From contig CAZHGD010000001.1 in the NCBI GenBank assembly GCA_964531735.1, forward strand, positions 1 to 64,000: DNA of 64,000 nucleotides, read 5' to 3'. This document shows positions 1 through 9,238 of this stretch, piece after piece. This stretch comes from CAZHGD01 sp964531735. Lineage in GTDB: Bacteria > Armatimonadota > UBA10988. Made by a program: the position numbers and the translations under genes. Position 1 is the first letter of the stretch. Each line of letters begins with the position of its first letter. The notes beneath the pieces were generated by a model. That model was given only the letters and a program-made list of their open reading frames with translations. It ran no database searches and had not been told where the DNA came from.

Positions 1-911
1 CGCCGGCCCTGCTCGACCGCATGGAAGTCATCGAGTTCGCCGGCTACATCGAAGACGAGAAGCTCACCATCGCGCGTGACTACCTCGTGCCCAAGCAACT
101 TCGCGAGCACGGCCTGGCGGCCGAGCAGGCGGCGTTCTCCGAGCCCGCCATTGTCGAGATGGTGCGGCACTACACGCGGGAGGCCGGGGTCCGCAACCTC
201 GATCGCACGATCGCCTCGGTCTGCCGCAAGGTGGCCCGCGAGGTGGCGGGCGGGCGTGACCGCGGGCGTCGGGTAACGCCCGCGGCGGTGGAGAAGCTGA
301 TTGGCCCGCCGCGCTACCTGACGGGCGCCGAGAAGGAAGAGATCGACCAGATCGGCGTGGCGGCCGGGCTGGCCTACACCTCGACCGGTGGCAACCTGCT
401 GGCCATCGAGGTCGGTGTGGTGCCTGGGTCGGGTGACCTGCAACTCACCGGTCGGCTCGGCGAGGTCATGAAGGAGTCGGCCCAGGCCGCCTTGACCTAC
501 GTGCGCAGCCGTGCCGAGCAGATCGGCGTCGGCGTCGACGTGAAGAAGTCGGACATCCACATCCACGTGCCCGAGGGCGCTACGCCCAAGGACGGCCCGT
601 CGGCCGGGGTGACCATGGCAGTGGCGCTGTCGTCGGCGCTGTCGCGCCGGCCGGTCCGCCGCCAGGTCGCGATGACCGGCGAGATCACCTTGCGCGGCCG
701 CGTGTTGCCGGTGGGCGGCGTCCGCGACAAGGTGCTGGCCGCCTATCGCAACGAGATGGAAGAGGTCATCCTGCCGCTGGAGAACCAGCGCGACCTGCAA
801 GAGGTACCGGCGCGAGTGCGGCGTAACCTGACGCTGCACTTCGTGCGGCACATGGACGAGGTGCTGCGACACGCTCTGGTGGATGGCGCCGAGTTGTTCC
901 CGGAGTCCTGA
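1..911 (+). CDS. lon: ATP-dependent protease Lon, C-terminal part (5' end outside window)
   Basis: This is the end of Lon, the cytoplasmic AAA+ serine protease that degrades misfolded and regulatory proteins. The frame is open from the first base and reads PALLDRMEVI, so the ATG at 21 is an internal Met and the gene starts upstream of the window. What remains is the end of the AAA+ module (the EVIEFAGYIEDEKLTIA segment and the KQL helix) followed by the peptidase domain. The catalytic Ser lies in DGPSAG (codon 600-602) and the catalytic Lys in VGGVRDK (codon 729-731). They are 43 residues apart, the same spacing as Ser679/Lys722 in E. coli Lon. The protein ends normally and no damage is seen. 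Confidence 0.97.
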   Translation, partial: PALLDRMEVIEFAGYIEDEKLTIARDYLVPKQLREHGLAAEQAAFSEPAIVEMVRHYTREAGVRNLDRTIASVCRKVAREVAGGRDRGRRVTPAAVEKLIGPPRYLTGAEKEEIDQIGVAAGLAYTSTGGNLLAIEVGVVPGSGDLQLTGRLGEVMKESAQAALTYVRSRAEQIGVGVDVKKSDIHIHVPEGATPKDGPSAGVTMAVALSSALSRRPVRRQVAMTGEITLRGRVLPVGGVRDKVLAAYRNEMEEVILPLENQRDLQEVPARVRRNLTLHFVRHMDEVLRHALVDGAELFPES

Positions 912-940
912 TCCGCTGCGAGCGGGACCAGGAGTCTGCC

Positions 941-2653
941 ATGCGTTGGCCGTGGGCGCTCGCGCTGTTCGTGCTCCTCGTCGGGCCGGTGGTGGCGGCC
1001 ACCTATGTCGTCGATCCCCAGGTGCCCGGCGCGTCGGACGACAACCCGGGTAGCCCCAAGCAGCCCTGGAAGACGCTCGCTCGCGCCGGCGCAGCCAAGG
1101 AGCTGCGCCCGGGCGACACGGTGGTGGTGGCTGGCGGCACCTACCGTGAGCACTTTGCCATCAGGGTCTCGGGCGAGCCGGGCCAGCCGATTACCTTCGC
1201 GGCCGCACCCGGCGCGCGGGTGGTGATCAAGGGCTCGGAGATCGTGCGCGGGCCGTGGCGGAAGCTGAGCGCCGAGCCGGGCCTCAAGGAACCCTATCCG
1301 AACGCGTTCACCAGCGTGTGGATGGTCAAGCTCGGCGACGAGTTCTTCACCGATCCGGACTTCGCGGCGTCCTACCGCGACCGCAATCGGCGCTGGGTCT
1401 CACAGGTCATCCGCCAGGACCACGAGCCGCTGCAGCGCATCGGCGACGACCCGATCTACCCGAACACGCCGTATGCCAAGCTGCGCCAGGTGGGTCGCGG
1501 CCTGGCCGATCTGATCGACGGCTCGTTCTACTTCGACGCGGCGACGCAGACGCTCTACGTGCGCCTGGAAGGTGAACCGGGCTGGTTCTGCATCGAAGTC
1601 GGCGTGCGCGGCTGGGTGCTCACCTTGAACCAGGTCCACGACGTGGTGGTGCGCGGCTTCGAGGCGCGGCACAATCGGCAGCCGGGCGGCCAGTGGCCCA
1701 TGGCGAGCGTCGGTGGTTGCGAGCGGGTGGTCATCGAGCAGTGCTCGTTCGAGTTGGCCGACTTCTGCGGCCTGGGCCTGGGTCGCAGCCGCGCCTGCAC
1801 GGTGCGCGACTGCGATCTGGTCAACAACGGCAACACCGGCTTGGGCATGGGCCAGTGCGAGGAGTGCGTGATTGAGGACTGCCGCCTGCTGGCCAACAAC
1901 TACCGGCGGTTCCATCCGGGCTGGCACTGCGGCGGCATGAAGTGCATCCCTGAGAACAAGCGCTGCGTCGTCAGGCGCTGCGAGGCGGCGTACAACCTCA
2001 ACTCCGACGGCATCTGGTTCGACGCTGCCAACGAGCAGATCCGCATTGTCGACAACGTCGCCCACCACAACGACAGTTGCGGCATCTTCTACGAGATCAA
2101 CCCGGGCGGCGGCGTCATCGCCAACAACCTGGTCTACGGCAACCGCGGCCGTGGCATCTACATCTCGGGCTCGCAGAAGACCTGGGTGGTGCACAACACC
2201 GTGGCCGCCAACGGCGCGGGCATTGTGGCCATGCCGCGCGAGGACCCGTTCAAGCTGGCCGAGGTCATGATCTACGGCAACCTGCTGATCGGCAACTACC
2301 TCGCCGCGCAGGGCCCGCCGCGCGGCTGCGACCTGACGCTGTTCATGGGCGTCGACCCGCAGCGCAACCAGCGAACGGTGCTCAACTGCCATTCGGACTA
2401 CAACGTGTTCTCGAACGCCGCCTGGCAGCCCACCGTGCGCGAGCACTGGAATCCGGACAACACGCTGGAGACCTGGCAGCGGCGCTTCGGTGAGGACCGG
2501 CACTCGCGCCTGTTGCCCGTGTCGATGCGGCTCCGTGGCTACGGCTTCGAGTTGCTGCCGAGCAAGGAACTGGCCGGTGCGGTGCCGCTGCCCGACGCCT
2601 GTCCGTGGCGTGAGGGACGCGAGGTCGGCGCGTCGCGTCAGCGCTGGCCTTGA
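941..2653 (+). CDS. Secreted right-handed parallel beta-helix protein
   Basis: Predicted exported beta-helix protein of 570 aa. The N-terminus is a clear signal peptide (MRWPWALALFVLLVGPVVAA), followed by a DUF1565-like start (YVVDPQVPG, then NPGSPKQPWKTLARA) and a region on making a 'TYREH' turn, as in polysaccharide-acting beta-helix proteins. The centre has the short repeats of a parallel beta-helix (VIEQCSFELADFCGLGLG, CTVRDCDLVNNGNTGLG, IRIVDNVAHHNDSCGIF). Family members are polysaccharide lyases, hydrolases or binding proteins, but no catalytic residues can be assigned by eye. The start is supported by AGGAGT a few bases before the ATG. It lies 30 bp after lon on the same strand and is probably not functionally tied to it. 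The C-terminus has no anchor motif. Confidence 0.85.
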   Translation: MRWPWALALFVLLVGPVVAATYVVDPQVPGASDDNPGSPKQPWKTLARAGAAKELRPGDTVVVAGGTYREHFAIRVSGEPGQPITFAAAPGARVVIKGSEIVRGPWRKLSAEPGLKEPYPNAFTSVWMVKLGDEFFTDPDFAASYRDRNRRWVSQVIRQDHEPLQRIGDDPIYPNTPYAKLRQVGRGLADLIDGSFYFDAATQTLYVRLEGEPGWFCIEVGVRGWVLTLNQVHDVVVRGFEARHNRQPGGQWPMASVGGCERVVIEQCSFELADFCGLGLGRSRACTVRDCDLVNNGNTGLGMGQCEECVIEDCRLLANNYRRFHPGWHCGGMKCIPENKRCVVRRCEAAYNLNSDGIWFDAANEQIRIVDNVAHHNDSCGIFYEINPGGGVIANNLVYGNRGRGIYISGSQKTWVVHNTVAANGAGIVAMPREDPFKLAEVMIYGNLLIGNYLAAQGPPRGCDLTLFMGVDPQRNQRTVLNCHSDYNVFSNAAWQPTVREHWNPDNTLETWQRRFGEDRHSRLLPVSMRLRGYGFELLPSKELAGAVPLPDACPWREGREVGASRQRWP

Positions 2654-2721
2654 CGCCGCGGCAGGACTGTCCGGCGGGTTACCGAACGCAGCCGCGGGCG
2701 AGCGTCGCCGAGGGCCTGAGC

Positions 2722-3540
2722 ATGGCTGCATCCCATTTGCGCGTGAGCGAACTGTTCGACCTGTCGGGGCGGGTGGCCATGGTCACCGGTGGCACCCAGA
2801 ACCTGGGCCGCGACATGGCCGAAGCTCTGGGTGAGGCCGGCGCGCAGGTGGTCATCACCTCGCGCGAGGGCGCCAAGGCGGTCGCGGCGGCCGAACAACT
2901 CGGCGCGCAGCTTGGCCGCAGCGTGTTGGGCCTGCCGCTGGAGGTGACGGACGAAGACTCGGTGTCCGCCGCTTTCGGGCGTGTGGCCGAGGCGTTCGGC
3001 CGGCTCGACGTGCTGGTCTGCAACGCCGGCGGCGCGCGGCTGACCAGTGGCGGCGTGACCACCGCCGAGCGGTCGGCGGACGACTTCGACTACGTGGCCC
3101 GGGTCAACCTGCGCGGCACGTTCCTCTGCTGCCGCGCGGCCTGCCGCCTGATGCAGCCGGCCGGGCGCGGGTCCATCATCACCATCGGCTCCATCAGCGG
3201 CCTGGTCGGCCGCGACCGGTCGGTGTACGATGGCTCGCCGCAGATGATCCCGAACATCGTCGACTACAGCGCCGCCAAGGGCGCGGTGATCGCGTTCACC
3301 CGTGACCTGGCGGCCGAGGTCGGGCGGCACGGCATTCGGGTCAACTGCATCTCACCGGGCGGGTTCGAGCGCGGACAGCCGGCGGAGTTCATCCGGCGTT
3401 ACAGCGCCCAGACCATGCTCGGCCGCATGGGCACCGACGGCCGCGACCTGAAGGGCGCGGTGGTCTTCCTGGCGGCCGAGGCGTCGAGCTACGTGACCGG
3501 CCACAACCTGGTGGTCGACGGCGGATTCACCGCCTGGTAG
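2722..3540 (+). CDS. SDR-family NAD(P)-dependent oxidoreductase
   Basis: Classical short-chain dehydrogenase/reductase, 272 aa from the ATG at 2722. A TTG at 2650 also opens the frame, but it would overlap the upstream gene and add a non-homologous tail. Visible motifs are the cofactor loop TGGTQNLG near residue 20, NAGG near 95, and the catalytic pair Y182-x3-K186 (DYSAAKGA), followed by IRVNCISPGG. A short extra loop (RSVYDGSPQMIPNIV) sits just before the active-site Tyr. The C-terminus VVDGGFTAW is typical of SDRs acting on sugars or polyols (gluconate 5-dehydrogenase or KduD-like). The substrate is unknown. The next gene, an aminotransferase, starts 22 bp downstream and is likely cotranscribed. 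Confidence 0.9.
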   Translation: MAASHLRVSELFDLSGRVAMVTGGTQNLGRDMAEALGEAGAQVVITSREGAKAVAAAEQLGAQLGRSVLGLPLEVTDEDSVSAAFGRVAEAFGRLDVLVCNAGGARLTSGGVTTAERSADDFDYVARVNLRGTFLCCRAACRLMQPAGRGSIITIGSISGLVGRDRSVYDGSPQMIPNIVDYSAAKGAVIAFTRDLAAEVGRHGIRVNCISPGGFERGQPAEFIRRYSAQTMLGRMGTDGRDLKGAVVFLAAEASSYVTGHNLVVDGGFTAW

Positions 3541-3562
3541 GGCATGCGTGGGAGTGGCGAAC

Positions 3563-4801
3563 ATGACTTGGTGGCCCCAGGACGAAGCGGAACTGAACGC
3601 CGCGCGTCACCGCGAGTACGACTACGTGCGCGAGGTGCTCGACTACGGCTGGCACAACACGCGCGGCGCCGGGTTCAGCGGCCGGCTGGAGGCAGCCTTC
3701 GCCCAGCGGTTCGGCGCCGGATATGCCATCGGCCACAGCAACGGCACGGCGACGATGCACTCGTGCTTGATGGCGGCGGGCGTCGGGCCTGGCGATGAGG
3801 TCATCGTACCGGCGCTGACCATGGCCAGCACGGCGTATGTGGCGCTGCACCAAAACGCGGTGCCGGTGTTCGCCGACATCGACCCGGACACGTTCGAGAT
3901 CGACGCGCAGTCGGTGCGCGAGCGGCTCACCGAGCGTACCAAGGCCATCATCACCGTGGCGTTGTACGGGCTCAGCCCCGACCTGGACCCGATTGTGGCG
4001 CTGGCGCGCGAGCATGGCGCGGTGGTCATCGAGGACAACGCGCAGTGCTTCCTGGGCCGCTACCATGGACGGCTGGTCGGCACGCTGGGCGAGCTGGCCA
4101 GCTTCAGCTTCCAGGGCTCCAAGCACATGACCTGCGGCGATGGCGGCATGGTCATCTGCAGCGACGAGCGGCTGGCCGAGGCGGTGCGCAAGGCGGCGGT
4201 GCTGGGCTATGCCTCGCTGTCCGCCAAGCCCGGCGCCACGACGGTGCCGAAGGAGGTGCGTCAGGACCCGGCCTTCGAGCGGCACGAGCGCCTGGGCTGG
4301 AACTACCGCCTGCCCGAACTGTGTGCCGCCGTGGCGCTGGCGCAGCTCGAGCGGCTCGACGACCTGGTCTCCTGGCGCCGTGCCGTCGCCGACGGCTATC
4401 GGCAGGTAGTGGCCGGTTGCGACTGGTTGCAGCCACAAGCCGTGCCCGACGGGCTGGAGCACAGCTACTGGTGCTACACCATCGCCGTGGCGACCGAGGA
4501 CGTGACCTGGCACCAGCTTCGCGACGAGATCGTCGCCTGCGGAGGCGAGCCGGTCTACGGCGCCTGGCGACCGGTCCACCTGGAGCCCGCGTTCCGCGAG
4601 GGCCGCTTCTACGGCCGGGGCTGCCCGGTGCAGTGTCCGCACCACGGCGGTCCGGCGCCGCGGTACGAGGCCGGGCTGTGCCCGGTCACCGAGCGGTTGC
4701 AGCCGCGCCTGCTGCAGTTGCGCACCAATTACCCACGCGACCGCGCCGAGCGGCAGTTCGAGGCGCTGACCCGCGCGATCCGTCGCCTGGGCGGCGGCTG
4801 A
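3563..4801 (+). CDS. DegT/DnrJ/EryC1/StrS-family aminotransferase
   Basis: PLP-dependent sugar aminotransferase-like protein, 412 aa. The ATG at 3563 follows GGAG by 8 bases, so it is preferred over the in-frame GTGs at 3548 and 3554. The N-terminal segment has the fold-type I pattern (YGWHNTRGAGFSGRLE, GHSNGTATMHSCL, GDEVIVPALTMASTA). The PLP-binding lysine is predicted at K187 in the stretch FQGSKHMTCGDGGM, and the upstream EDNAQC motif supplies the cofactor-contacting Asp. The family transaminates keto-sugar nucleotides or, in the AHBA branch, ketoacid precursors; the substrate here is not known. Together with the SDR upstream it may act on a sugar derivative. It converges with the FKBP gene, leaving only 17 bp between stops. 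Confidence 0.9.
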   Translation: MTWWPQDEAELNAARHREYDYVREVLDYGWHNTRGAGFSGRLEAAFAQRFGAGYAIGHSNGTATMHSCLMAAGVGPGDEVIVPALTMASTAYVALHQNAVPVFADIDPDTFEIDAQSVRERLTERTKAIITVALYGLSPDLDPIVALAREHGAVVIEDNAQCFLGRYHGRLVGTLGELASFSFQGSKHMTCGDGGMVICSDERLAEAVRKAAVLGYASLSAKPGATTVPKEVRQDPAFERHERLGWNYRLPELCAAVALAQLERLDDLVSWRRAVADGYRQVVAGCDWLQPQAVPDGLEHSYWCYTIAVATEDVTWHQLRDEIVACGGEPVYGAWRPVHLEPAFREGRFYGRGCPVQCPHHGGPAPRYEAGLCPVTERLQPRLLQLRTNYPRDRAERQFEALTRAIRRLGGG

Positions 4802-4818
4802 CCGCGCGGGCCCGACGA

Positions 4819-6027
4819 CTAGCGCTCGATCTTCAGCAGGCGCACCTGGAAGATGAGCGTGGCGCCCTTCGGAATGCCACTGCCGCGCGGTGGCGTGTCG
4901 CCATAGGCCAGCGCGGCCGGAATGGTCAGCCGGCAGGTGCCGCCTTCCTTCATCAGTTGGAGACCTTCCTGCCAACCGGCAATCACGTCACCCACGCCGA
5001 AGGTGGTCGGTTCGCCGCGTGCATCGGACGAGTCGAACACCTGCCCATCGGCCAGCCAGCCGGTGTAGTGGACCTGGACGCGATCCGCCGCCGCCGGCCG
5101 GGCGCCGGTGCCTTCCGCGATGGTCTCGATCAGGAGCCCGCTGGCGGTGGTCTGCTGGCGCTTGGTGTCCGGCTGCCTGAACGCGGGCACCTGATTGACG
5201 CGCACCAGCTTCAGTTGCCAGATCGTGGTCGAGTTGCCCGGCAGGCGCGGATCGACGGCCTGGGCGCCGAAAGCCAGCCGCGCCGGCACCTCGAGCCGCA
5301 ACTCGCCACCGGTGTGCATCAGCGGCACGGCCTCGGTGAGAAAGGCCATGGGCAAGCGGGCCAGGCGCAGGTTGCCGACGACACCGGAGAGCTGGAAGTC
5401 GTTGGTCTGCGTGGAGGCGATGAGTTCGCCGCTGGTGTTCCAGAGCGCGAAGTCAAGGGTCGCGCCTTGGGCGGCTGCCGGTGTGGGCGAACCGGTATCG
5501 CCGGGCGTGACGACCTGGTACTTGAGGCCCGAAGCGGTGGTGACGGTGTGCTGCGGCTCGAGCGGCTGGAACTTCGGGCTGGAGGTGATGCGCAGCAGCT
5601 CCACCTCGAAGATGAGGTTCGCGCGCGCGGGGATGACCGGCGGATGGCCCTCCTCGCCATAGGCCAGAGCGGCGGGGATGTCGAACTCGAAGACCGAACC
5701 GACGGTCATCAGGGCGAGGCCCTCATCCCAGCCCTTGATCACTTGGCCCTGGCCGACGACGAACGCGAACGGTTCGCCGCGGTCGCGCGACGAGTCGAAC
5801 TTGCGGCCATTGGCCAAGGTGCCGACGTAGTGGACCTGCACCTTGTCGCCGGCGAGCGGACGGGCACCGTTCTGACCGGCACGGAGCTGGCGGTGCTTGA
5901 GGCCGGAGGCGGTGGTGGTCCAGGGCGGCCGGGCGCCGGGCGGGGTGGGGTTGGCCGGCTTGGCCGGCTCATCGGCGGCGGTGACGCCCAAGGCGAGCAG
6001 ACAGGCCGCGTGGGGGAACAAGTTCAA
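4819..6027 (-). CDS. Exported peptidyl-prolyl isomerase with three FKBP-type domains
   Basis: Predicted FKBP-type PPIase of 402 aa. The start is taken as TTG at 6027, six bases after a perfect AAGGAG; the frame stays open further upstream but with no better site. It gives a short hydrophobic leader (MNLFPHAACLLALGVTAA) suggesting export. Three FKBP-like units follow, each introduced by TTASGL. The first (about residues 45-145) and third (about 310-402) have the expected VQVHYxG, FDSS, GWxEGL and IPAALAYG motifs. The middle unit has ALWNTSG in place of VHYTG and no GWxEGL motif, so it is probably inactive or structural. Such proteins fold proteins in the cell envelope. It converges with the aminotransferase gene and is divergent from the hydrolase at 6175. 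Confidence 0.85.
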   Translation of the reverse strand: MNLFPHAACLLALGVTAADEPAKPANPTPPGARPPWTTTASGLKHRQLRAGQNGARPLAGDKVQVHYVGTLANGRKFDSSRDRGEPFAFVVGQGQVIKGWDEGLALMTVGSVFEFDIPAALAYGEEGHPPVIPARANLIFEVELLRITSSPKFQPLEPQHTVTTASGLKYQVVTPGDTGSPTPAAAQGATLDFALWNTSGELIASTQTNDFQLSGVVGNLRLARLPMAFLTEAVPLMHTGGELRLEVPARLAFGAQAVDPRLPGNSTTIWQLKLVRVNQVPAFRQPDTKRQQTTASGLLIETIAEGTGARPAAADRVQVHYTGWLADGQVFDSSDARGEPTTFGVGDVIAGWQEGLQLMKEGGTCRLTIPAALAYGDTPPRGSGIPKGATLIFQVRLLKIER

Positions 6028-6174
6028 TGGGCACTCCTTCGTGAGACCACAGAGTAACAGCGGTCTGGCCGACGCGGAAGAGCCGGCGACCAGCGCAGGA
6101 GGATGGCGGCGCCACGACACGAACGCACGGCCGTCGGCCGTGGCGGCGCGCCACCGGTCGGGGGACTGGGTGTC

Positions 6175-8691
6175 ATGTGGCGTGGCGCATTCCTGTTGCT
6201 GCTGGTGCTGCCGGCAACTGCCCAGACTGAACTGCCGCTGGCTGAGCCCGGTTTTGAGCGGGGCTACGGCCCGGCCTCCGGACCAGCGGACCGCAAGGTG
6301 AGCGGCGAGGTGGCGCGCGGCTGGTCGGACAACTCCTCGTGGGCCGATGTGCGCGTCGAGTACGGCCGCGAGACGCGCAACCCGCACCGCGGGAGCGCCT
6401 GCCAGCGGATCACGGTGGCCGCCGTCAGCAGCGGCGCGGTGCAATTCAGCCAGCAGCGCTCGTTGGCTCGGGGCCGGGCCTACCAGTTCGGCCTCTGGCT
6501 GCGTGGGCGGCCGGGCGCTGCGGTGACCGTGCAGATCCGTTTGGTCGGCGCGCCCTACACGTCCTTCGCCGAGCAAACCACCGAACTGAGCGCGGCCTGG
6601 CAGCCGGTGGAGTTGACCGCGGTCATGCCGGCCGACGCCGAGGTCTACCTGATGGTCCGCATCGAGAGCCCGATGGTCGTCTGGCTGGACGATGCGCGCC
6701 TGACCGATGTGACCAACCGCGTCAGTGCCGAACCGCCCGCCGCGGGCAACCTGATGCCGAACGGGTCGTTCGAAGCCGGTTGGAGCTCCGGCTGGAGCAT
6801 CCGGTACCCGTACGTGCGCGGCGATCTCGCGGGAGTCGACGCCGGTCAGGCCGCGGTGGGACGGCGGTCGATGCGGTGTTGGATGGCGCCTGGGCAACTG
6901 GTGCGGATCGCATCGCCGTTGGTGCCGGTCCGCCTCAATCGCGCCCATGTGGCCAGTGTGTGGCTACGGGCCAGCCATCCCGACGTTCGCGTGGAACTCG
7001 AGCTGGCCGAGACGCCGGCCAAGCAGGCGGTCACCGCCGGGCCACAGTGGCAACGCGTGGCGCTGACGGGCAACGTCGGCTTCAATCGGCACACCCGGCT
7101 GCACCTGGCCGTGCGCAATACCGCCCCGCAGCCGCGGGTGTTCTGGTTCGACGGTGTCATGCTGGAGGAGGCTGGTGAGCCGTCGGCCAGCTACCAGGGC
7201 GCGGCGCCGGTCGAACTGGTGCTGGCGACGCGGCGCACCGGCAACATCGCGTTCGGTGACGAGCCGGTCCAGGTCGAGGTGGGCACGGCCGGCGACCTGC
7301 CCGCGGGGGCGCGCCTGCAGACCGTCGTGCTCGACACCTGGGGGCACCGGCGCGAGCTGCCGCCGGTGGTCCTGCCGGCGACCATCATGCCGCTGCCGCT
7401 CGATCCCGAGCGGCCACACGGGGTGTTCCGACTGGTCGGCACGGTCACCGACGCGAGCGGCCGGCCGGTGTCGTCCGCGGTGACGCTGACGTTCGCCCGG
7501 CTGCCCAGCCCGCGCACGGTACCGGCCGAGAGCTCGTTCTACGGCCTCCACGTGCCACTGGAACCTCGTTATCTGGAACTGGCGCGGGCCGTCGGCGCCA
7601 CCTGGGTGCGCTTGCACGACGTGTCCGTGGTGGGCAAGTGGGCCGTCGCCGAGCCGGAGCGCGACCGGTGGGAGTTCCACGACCAGGACATCAACGACGC
7701 TCGCGCCGCCGGCCTGGCCGTGCTCGGCATGTTGGATGGCGCGCCGGGCTGGATTGCCACCAAGCCGCGTCCGGAGTACTACTGGTCCTGGTTCAACATC
7801 CCGGATCGGCCGGACGGCACGGAGCGCTGGTCGAACTACGTGCGCACCGTGGTGAGCCACTACCGCGGCCGCATCGACCAGTGGGAGGTGTGGAACGAGC
7901 CCTGGGGCCGGTGGTACCTGGAGGCCGGCGGCACGCCCGAACGGTTCGCCGAGTTGATGAAGGCGGCCTGGCGCGAGGCCAAGGCCGCCAACCCGTCGGC
8001 GCTGGTCGTCGGCGTCGACACCTACGCCGGGCAGGACGATCGGTGGACCCGGCCCGTGCTGGCCGCGGCCGGCACCGCTTGCTACGACGTGTTCAGCTTC
8101 CACGACTACAGCGATGAGCTGTACGGCGGGCCACAGCCGAAGCCCAGCGCCTATGTCGCCCACTATCGCGACCTGCAACAGGTTGTCGGCGCCGCGCGTC
8201 CGCAGTGGAACACCGAGGGCGGCGGGCTGGACCTGGGCTCTCTGGCGTTGCCCGAGGCCGGCGGTATGTCGGCCGCGCGGCAGGTCGCCTGGTCGGTGCG
8301 CTATCAGGTGACCTACCTGGCCGCGGGTGTCAGCCGGTTCTTTGCCTACGCGGTGCATGCCGACCCGCTGATGGGTACGCGGCAGTTCATGCTGACCGAG
8401 TGGGATCTGACGCCCAAGCCGGCGCTGGCGGCGCGGGCCGTGCTGGCCTGGCTCGTCGACGGTGCCGGCCGACCGGAGCGCGCGGAGCCCACGGCCGGTG
8501 TCGATGCCTACCGGTTCGCGCCCGTGGCCGGTCGGCAGGTGACCGTCGTCTGGAGCTACGACGGCGAGCCGCACAACCTGGCCGTGCCGGCAAACACAAC
8601 GGTGCTCGACGTCTATGGCAATCCACGTCGCGTCAGCGCGCAGGCGACCGTTACCGCCGAGCCACTGTATCTGGTCTGCCCGAGCCCTTGA
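6175..8691 (+). CDS. Secreted GH39/GH5-like glycoside hydrolase with N-terminal carbohydrate-binding-like domains
   Basis: Exported clan GH-A-type hydrolase, 838 aa. The ATG at 6175 follows GGGGGA and gives a signal peptide (MWRGAFLLLLVLPATAQ); the frame is open to 6103 without a leader. Two CBM4/9-like jelly-roll modules cover roughly residues 20-210 and 220-390 (the second begins NLMPNGSFEAGWSSGW). A TIM barrel follows from about 455. The acid/base Glu is predicted at E575 in VWNEPWG, and the nucleophile Glu at E681 in WNTEGGG, a spacing of 106 residues as is usual for the clan. The C-terminal ~90 residues form a small beta domain (VVWSYDGEPHNLAVPANT). The substrate cannot be told. The gene stands alone, divergent from the FKBP gene. 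Confidence 0.85.
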   Translation: MWRGAFLLLLVLPATAQTELPLAEPGFERGYGPASGPADRKVSGEVARGWSDNSSWADVRVEYGRETRNPHRGSACQRITVAAVSSGAVQFSQQRSLARGRAYQFGLWLRGRPGAAVTVQIRLVGAPYTSFAEQTTELSAAWQPVELTAVMPADAEVYLMVRIESPMVVWLDDARLTDVTNRVSAEPPAAGNLMPNGSFEAGWSSGWSIRYPYVRGDLAGVDAGQAAVGRRSMRCWMAPGQLVRIASPLVPVRLNRAHVASVWLRASHPDVRVELELAETPAKQAVTAGPQWQRVALTGNVGFNRHTRLHLAVRNTAPQPRVFWFDGVMLEEAGEPSASYQGAAPVELVLATRRTGNIAFGDEPVQVEVGTAGDLPAGARLQTVVLDTWGHRRELPPVVLPATIMPLPLDPERPHGVFRLVGTVTDASGRPVSSAVTLTFARLPSPRTVPAESSFYGLHVPLEPRYLELARAVGATWVRLHDVSVVGKWAVAEPERDRWEFHDQDINDARAAGLAVLGMLDGAPGWIATKPRPEYYWSWFNIPDRPDGTERWSNYVRTVVSHYRGRIDQWEVWNEPWGRWYLEAGGTPERFAELMKAAWREAKAANPSALVVGVDTYAGQDDRWTRPVLAAAGTACYDVFSFHDYSDELYGGPQPKPSAYVAHYRDLQQVVGAARPQWNTEGGGLDLGSLALPEAGGMSAARQVAWSVRYQVTYLAAGVSRFFAYAVHADPLMGTRQFMLTEWDLTPKPALAARAVLAWLVDGAGRPERAEPTAGVDAYRFAPVAGRQVTVVWSYDGEPHNLAVPANTTVLDVYGNPRRVSAQATVTAEPLYLVCPSP

Positions 8692-8789
8692 CCGTCACGG
8701 GCCGAACGGTTGCATCGCCCGGCGGGTCCGCGGTGGCGGCCGCCGGACGACGACGCCTGACTCAACCGTGGGTGGCCGGCGACGTCGCC

Positions 8790-8819
8790 TTGACCACCAT
8801 CCGGAGACTCTGCTAGACT
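8790..8819 (+). promoter_or_regulatory. Candidate housekeeping promoter of the STAS-sigma-alaS operon
   Basis: TTGACC (8790-8795) is separated by 18 bp from TAGACT (8814-8819), and the -10 is preceded by TGC, making an extended -10 element. It lies 50 bp before the ATG of the first gene of the operon, in a 178-bp gap. The match to the general bacterial consensus is good for such GC-rich DNA. Found by reading; start sites are not known. Confidence 0.5.
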
Positions 8820-8869
8820 CGACCGCGGCGGCGCGGTGGCGTGTCGACAGGCGCCGGACGGGTGGTGAC

Positions 8870-9238
8870 ATGGCCAACAGCTCGCAGCCCCTGAGTGTGG
8901 ACGTGGCAATGGTCGACGGGCTGCCGGTGGTCTCACCGGTGGGCGAAGTCGATATCGCGTCGGTAGCGGTGTTACGAGATGTGCTCGACCAGCAGCTCGA
9001 CGGTGGCGCCACGCGTCTGGTGGTCAACCTGGAGGGCCTGGACTACCTCGACAGTACCGGCCTCGGTTGCGTCACCGCGGCGCGGCGGAAGGCCCGTGAC
9101 CTCGGCGGCGACCTGGTCCTGGTCTGCACCCGCGAGCGCATCCTGCGCTTGTTCACCATCACCGGCCTGGACCAGGTGTTCACCATCTGCGCCCAGCCGG
9201 CTGACGCACTGCAGCAGTTGGGGGAGCACAGCGGGTGA
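8870..9238 (+). CDS. STAS-domain anti-sigma factor antagonist (RsbV/SpoIIAA type)
   Basis: Small cytoplasmic STAS protein of 122 aa. In partner-switch systems such proteins, when unphosphorylated, bind the anti-sigma factor and free the sigma factor. The usual phosphorylated serine is present as S62 in YLDSTGLG, and the beta-alpha pattern (VVSPVGEVDIASV, LVVNLEG, LVLVCTRERILRLFTITGLDQVF) is normal. The ATG at 8870 is used; it lacks a strong Shine-Dalgarno but begins the domain cleanly. It overlaps the next gene by 4 bp (GTGA), so the two are translationally coupled. First gene of a long operon. Confidence 0.92.
   Translation: MANSSQPLSVDVAMVDGLPVVSPVGEVDIASVAVLRDVLDQQLDGGATRLVVNLEGLDYLDSTGLGCVTAARRKARDLGGDLVLVCTRERILRLFTITGLDQVFTICAQPADALQQLGEHSG

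Noticed and set aside
4045..6057. A 670-codon plus-strand open frame opposite the FKBP gene
   Set aside because: The minus strand carries three clear FKBP motif sets with a perfect ribosome site; the plus-strand product is low-complexity Ala/Arg/Gly.
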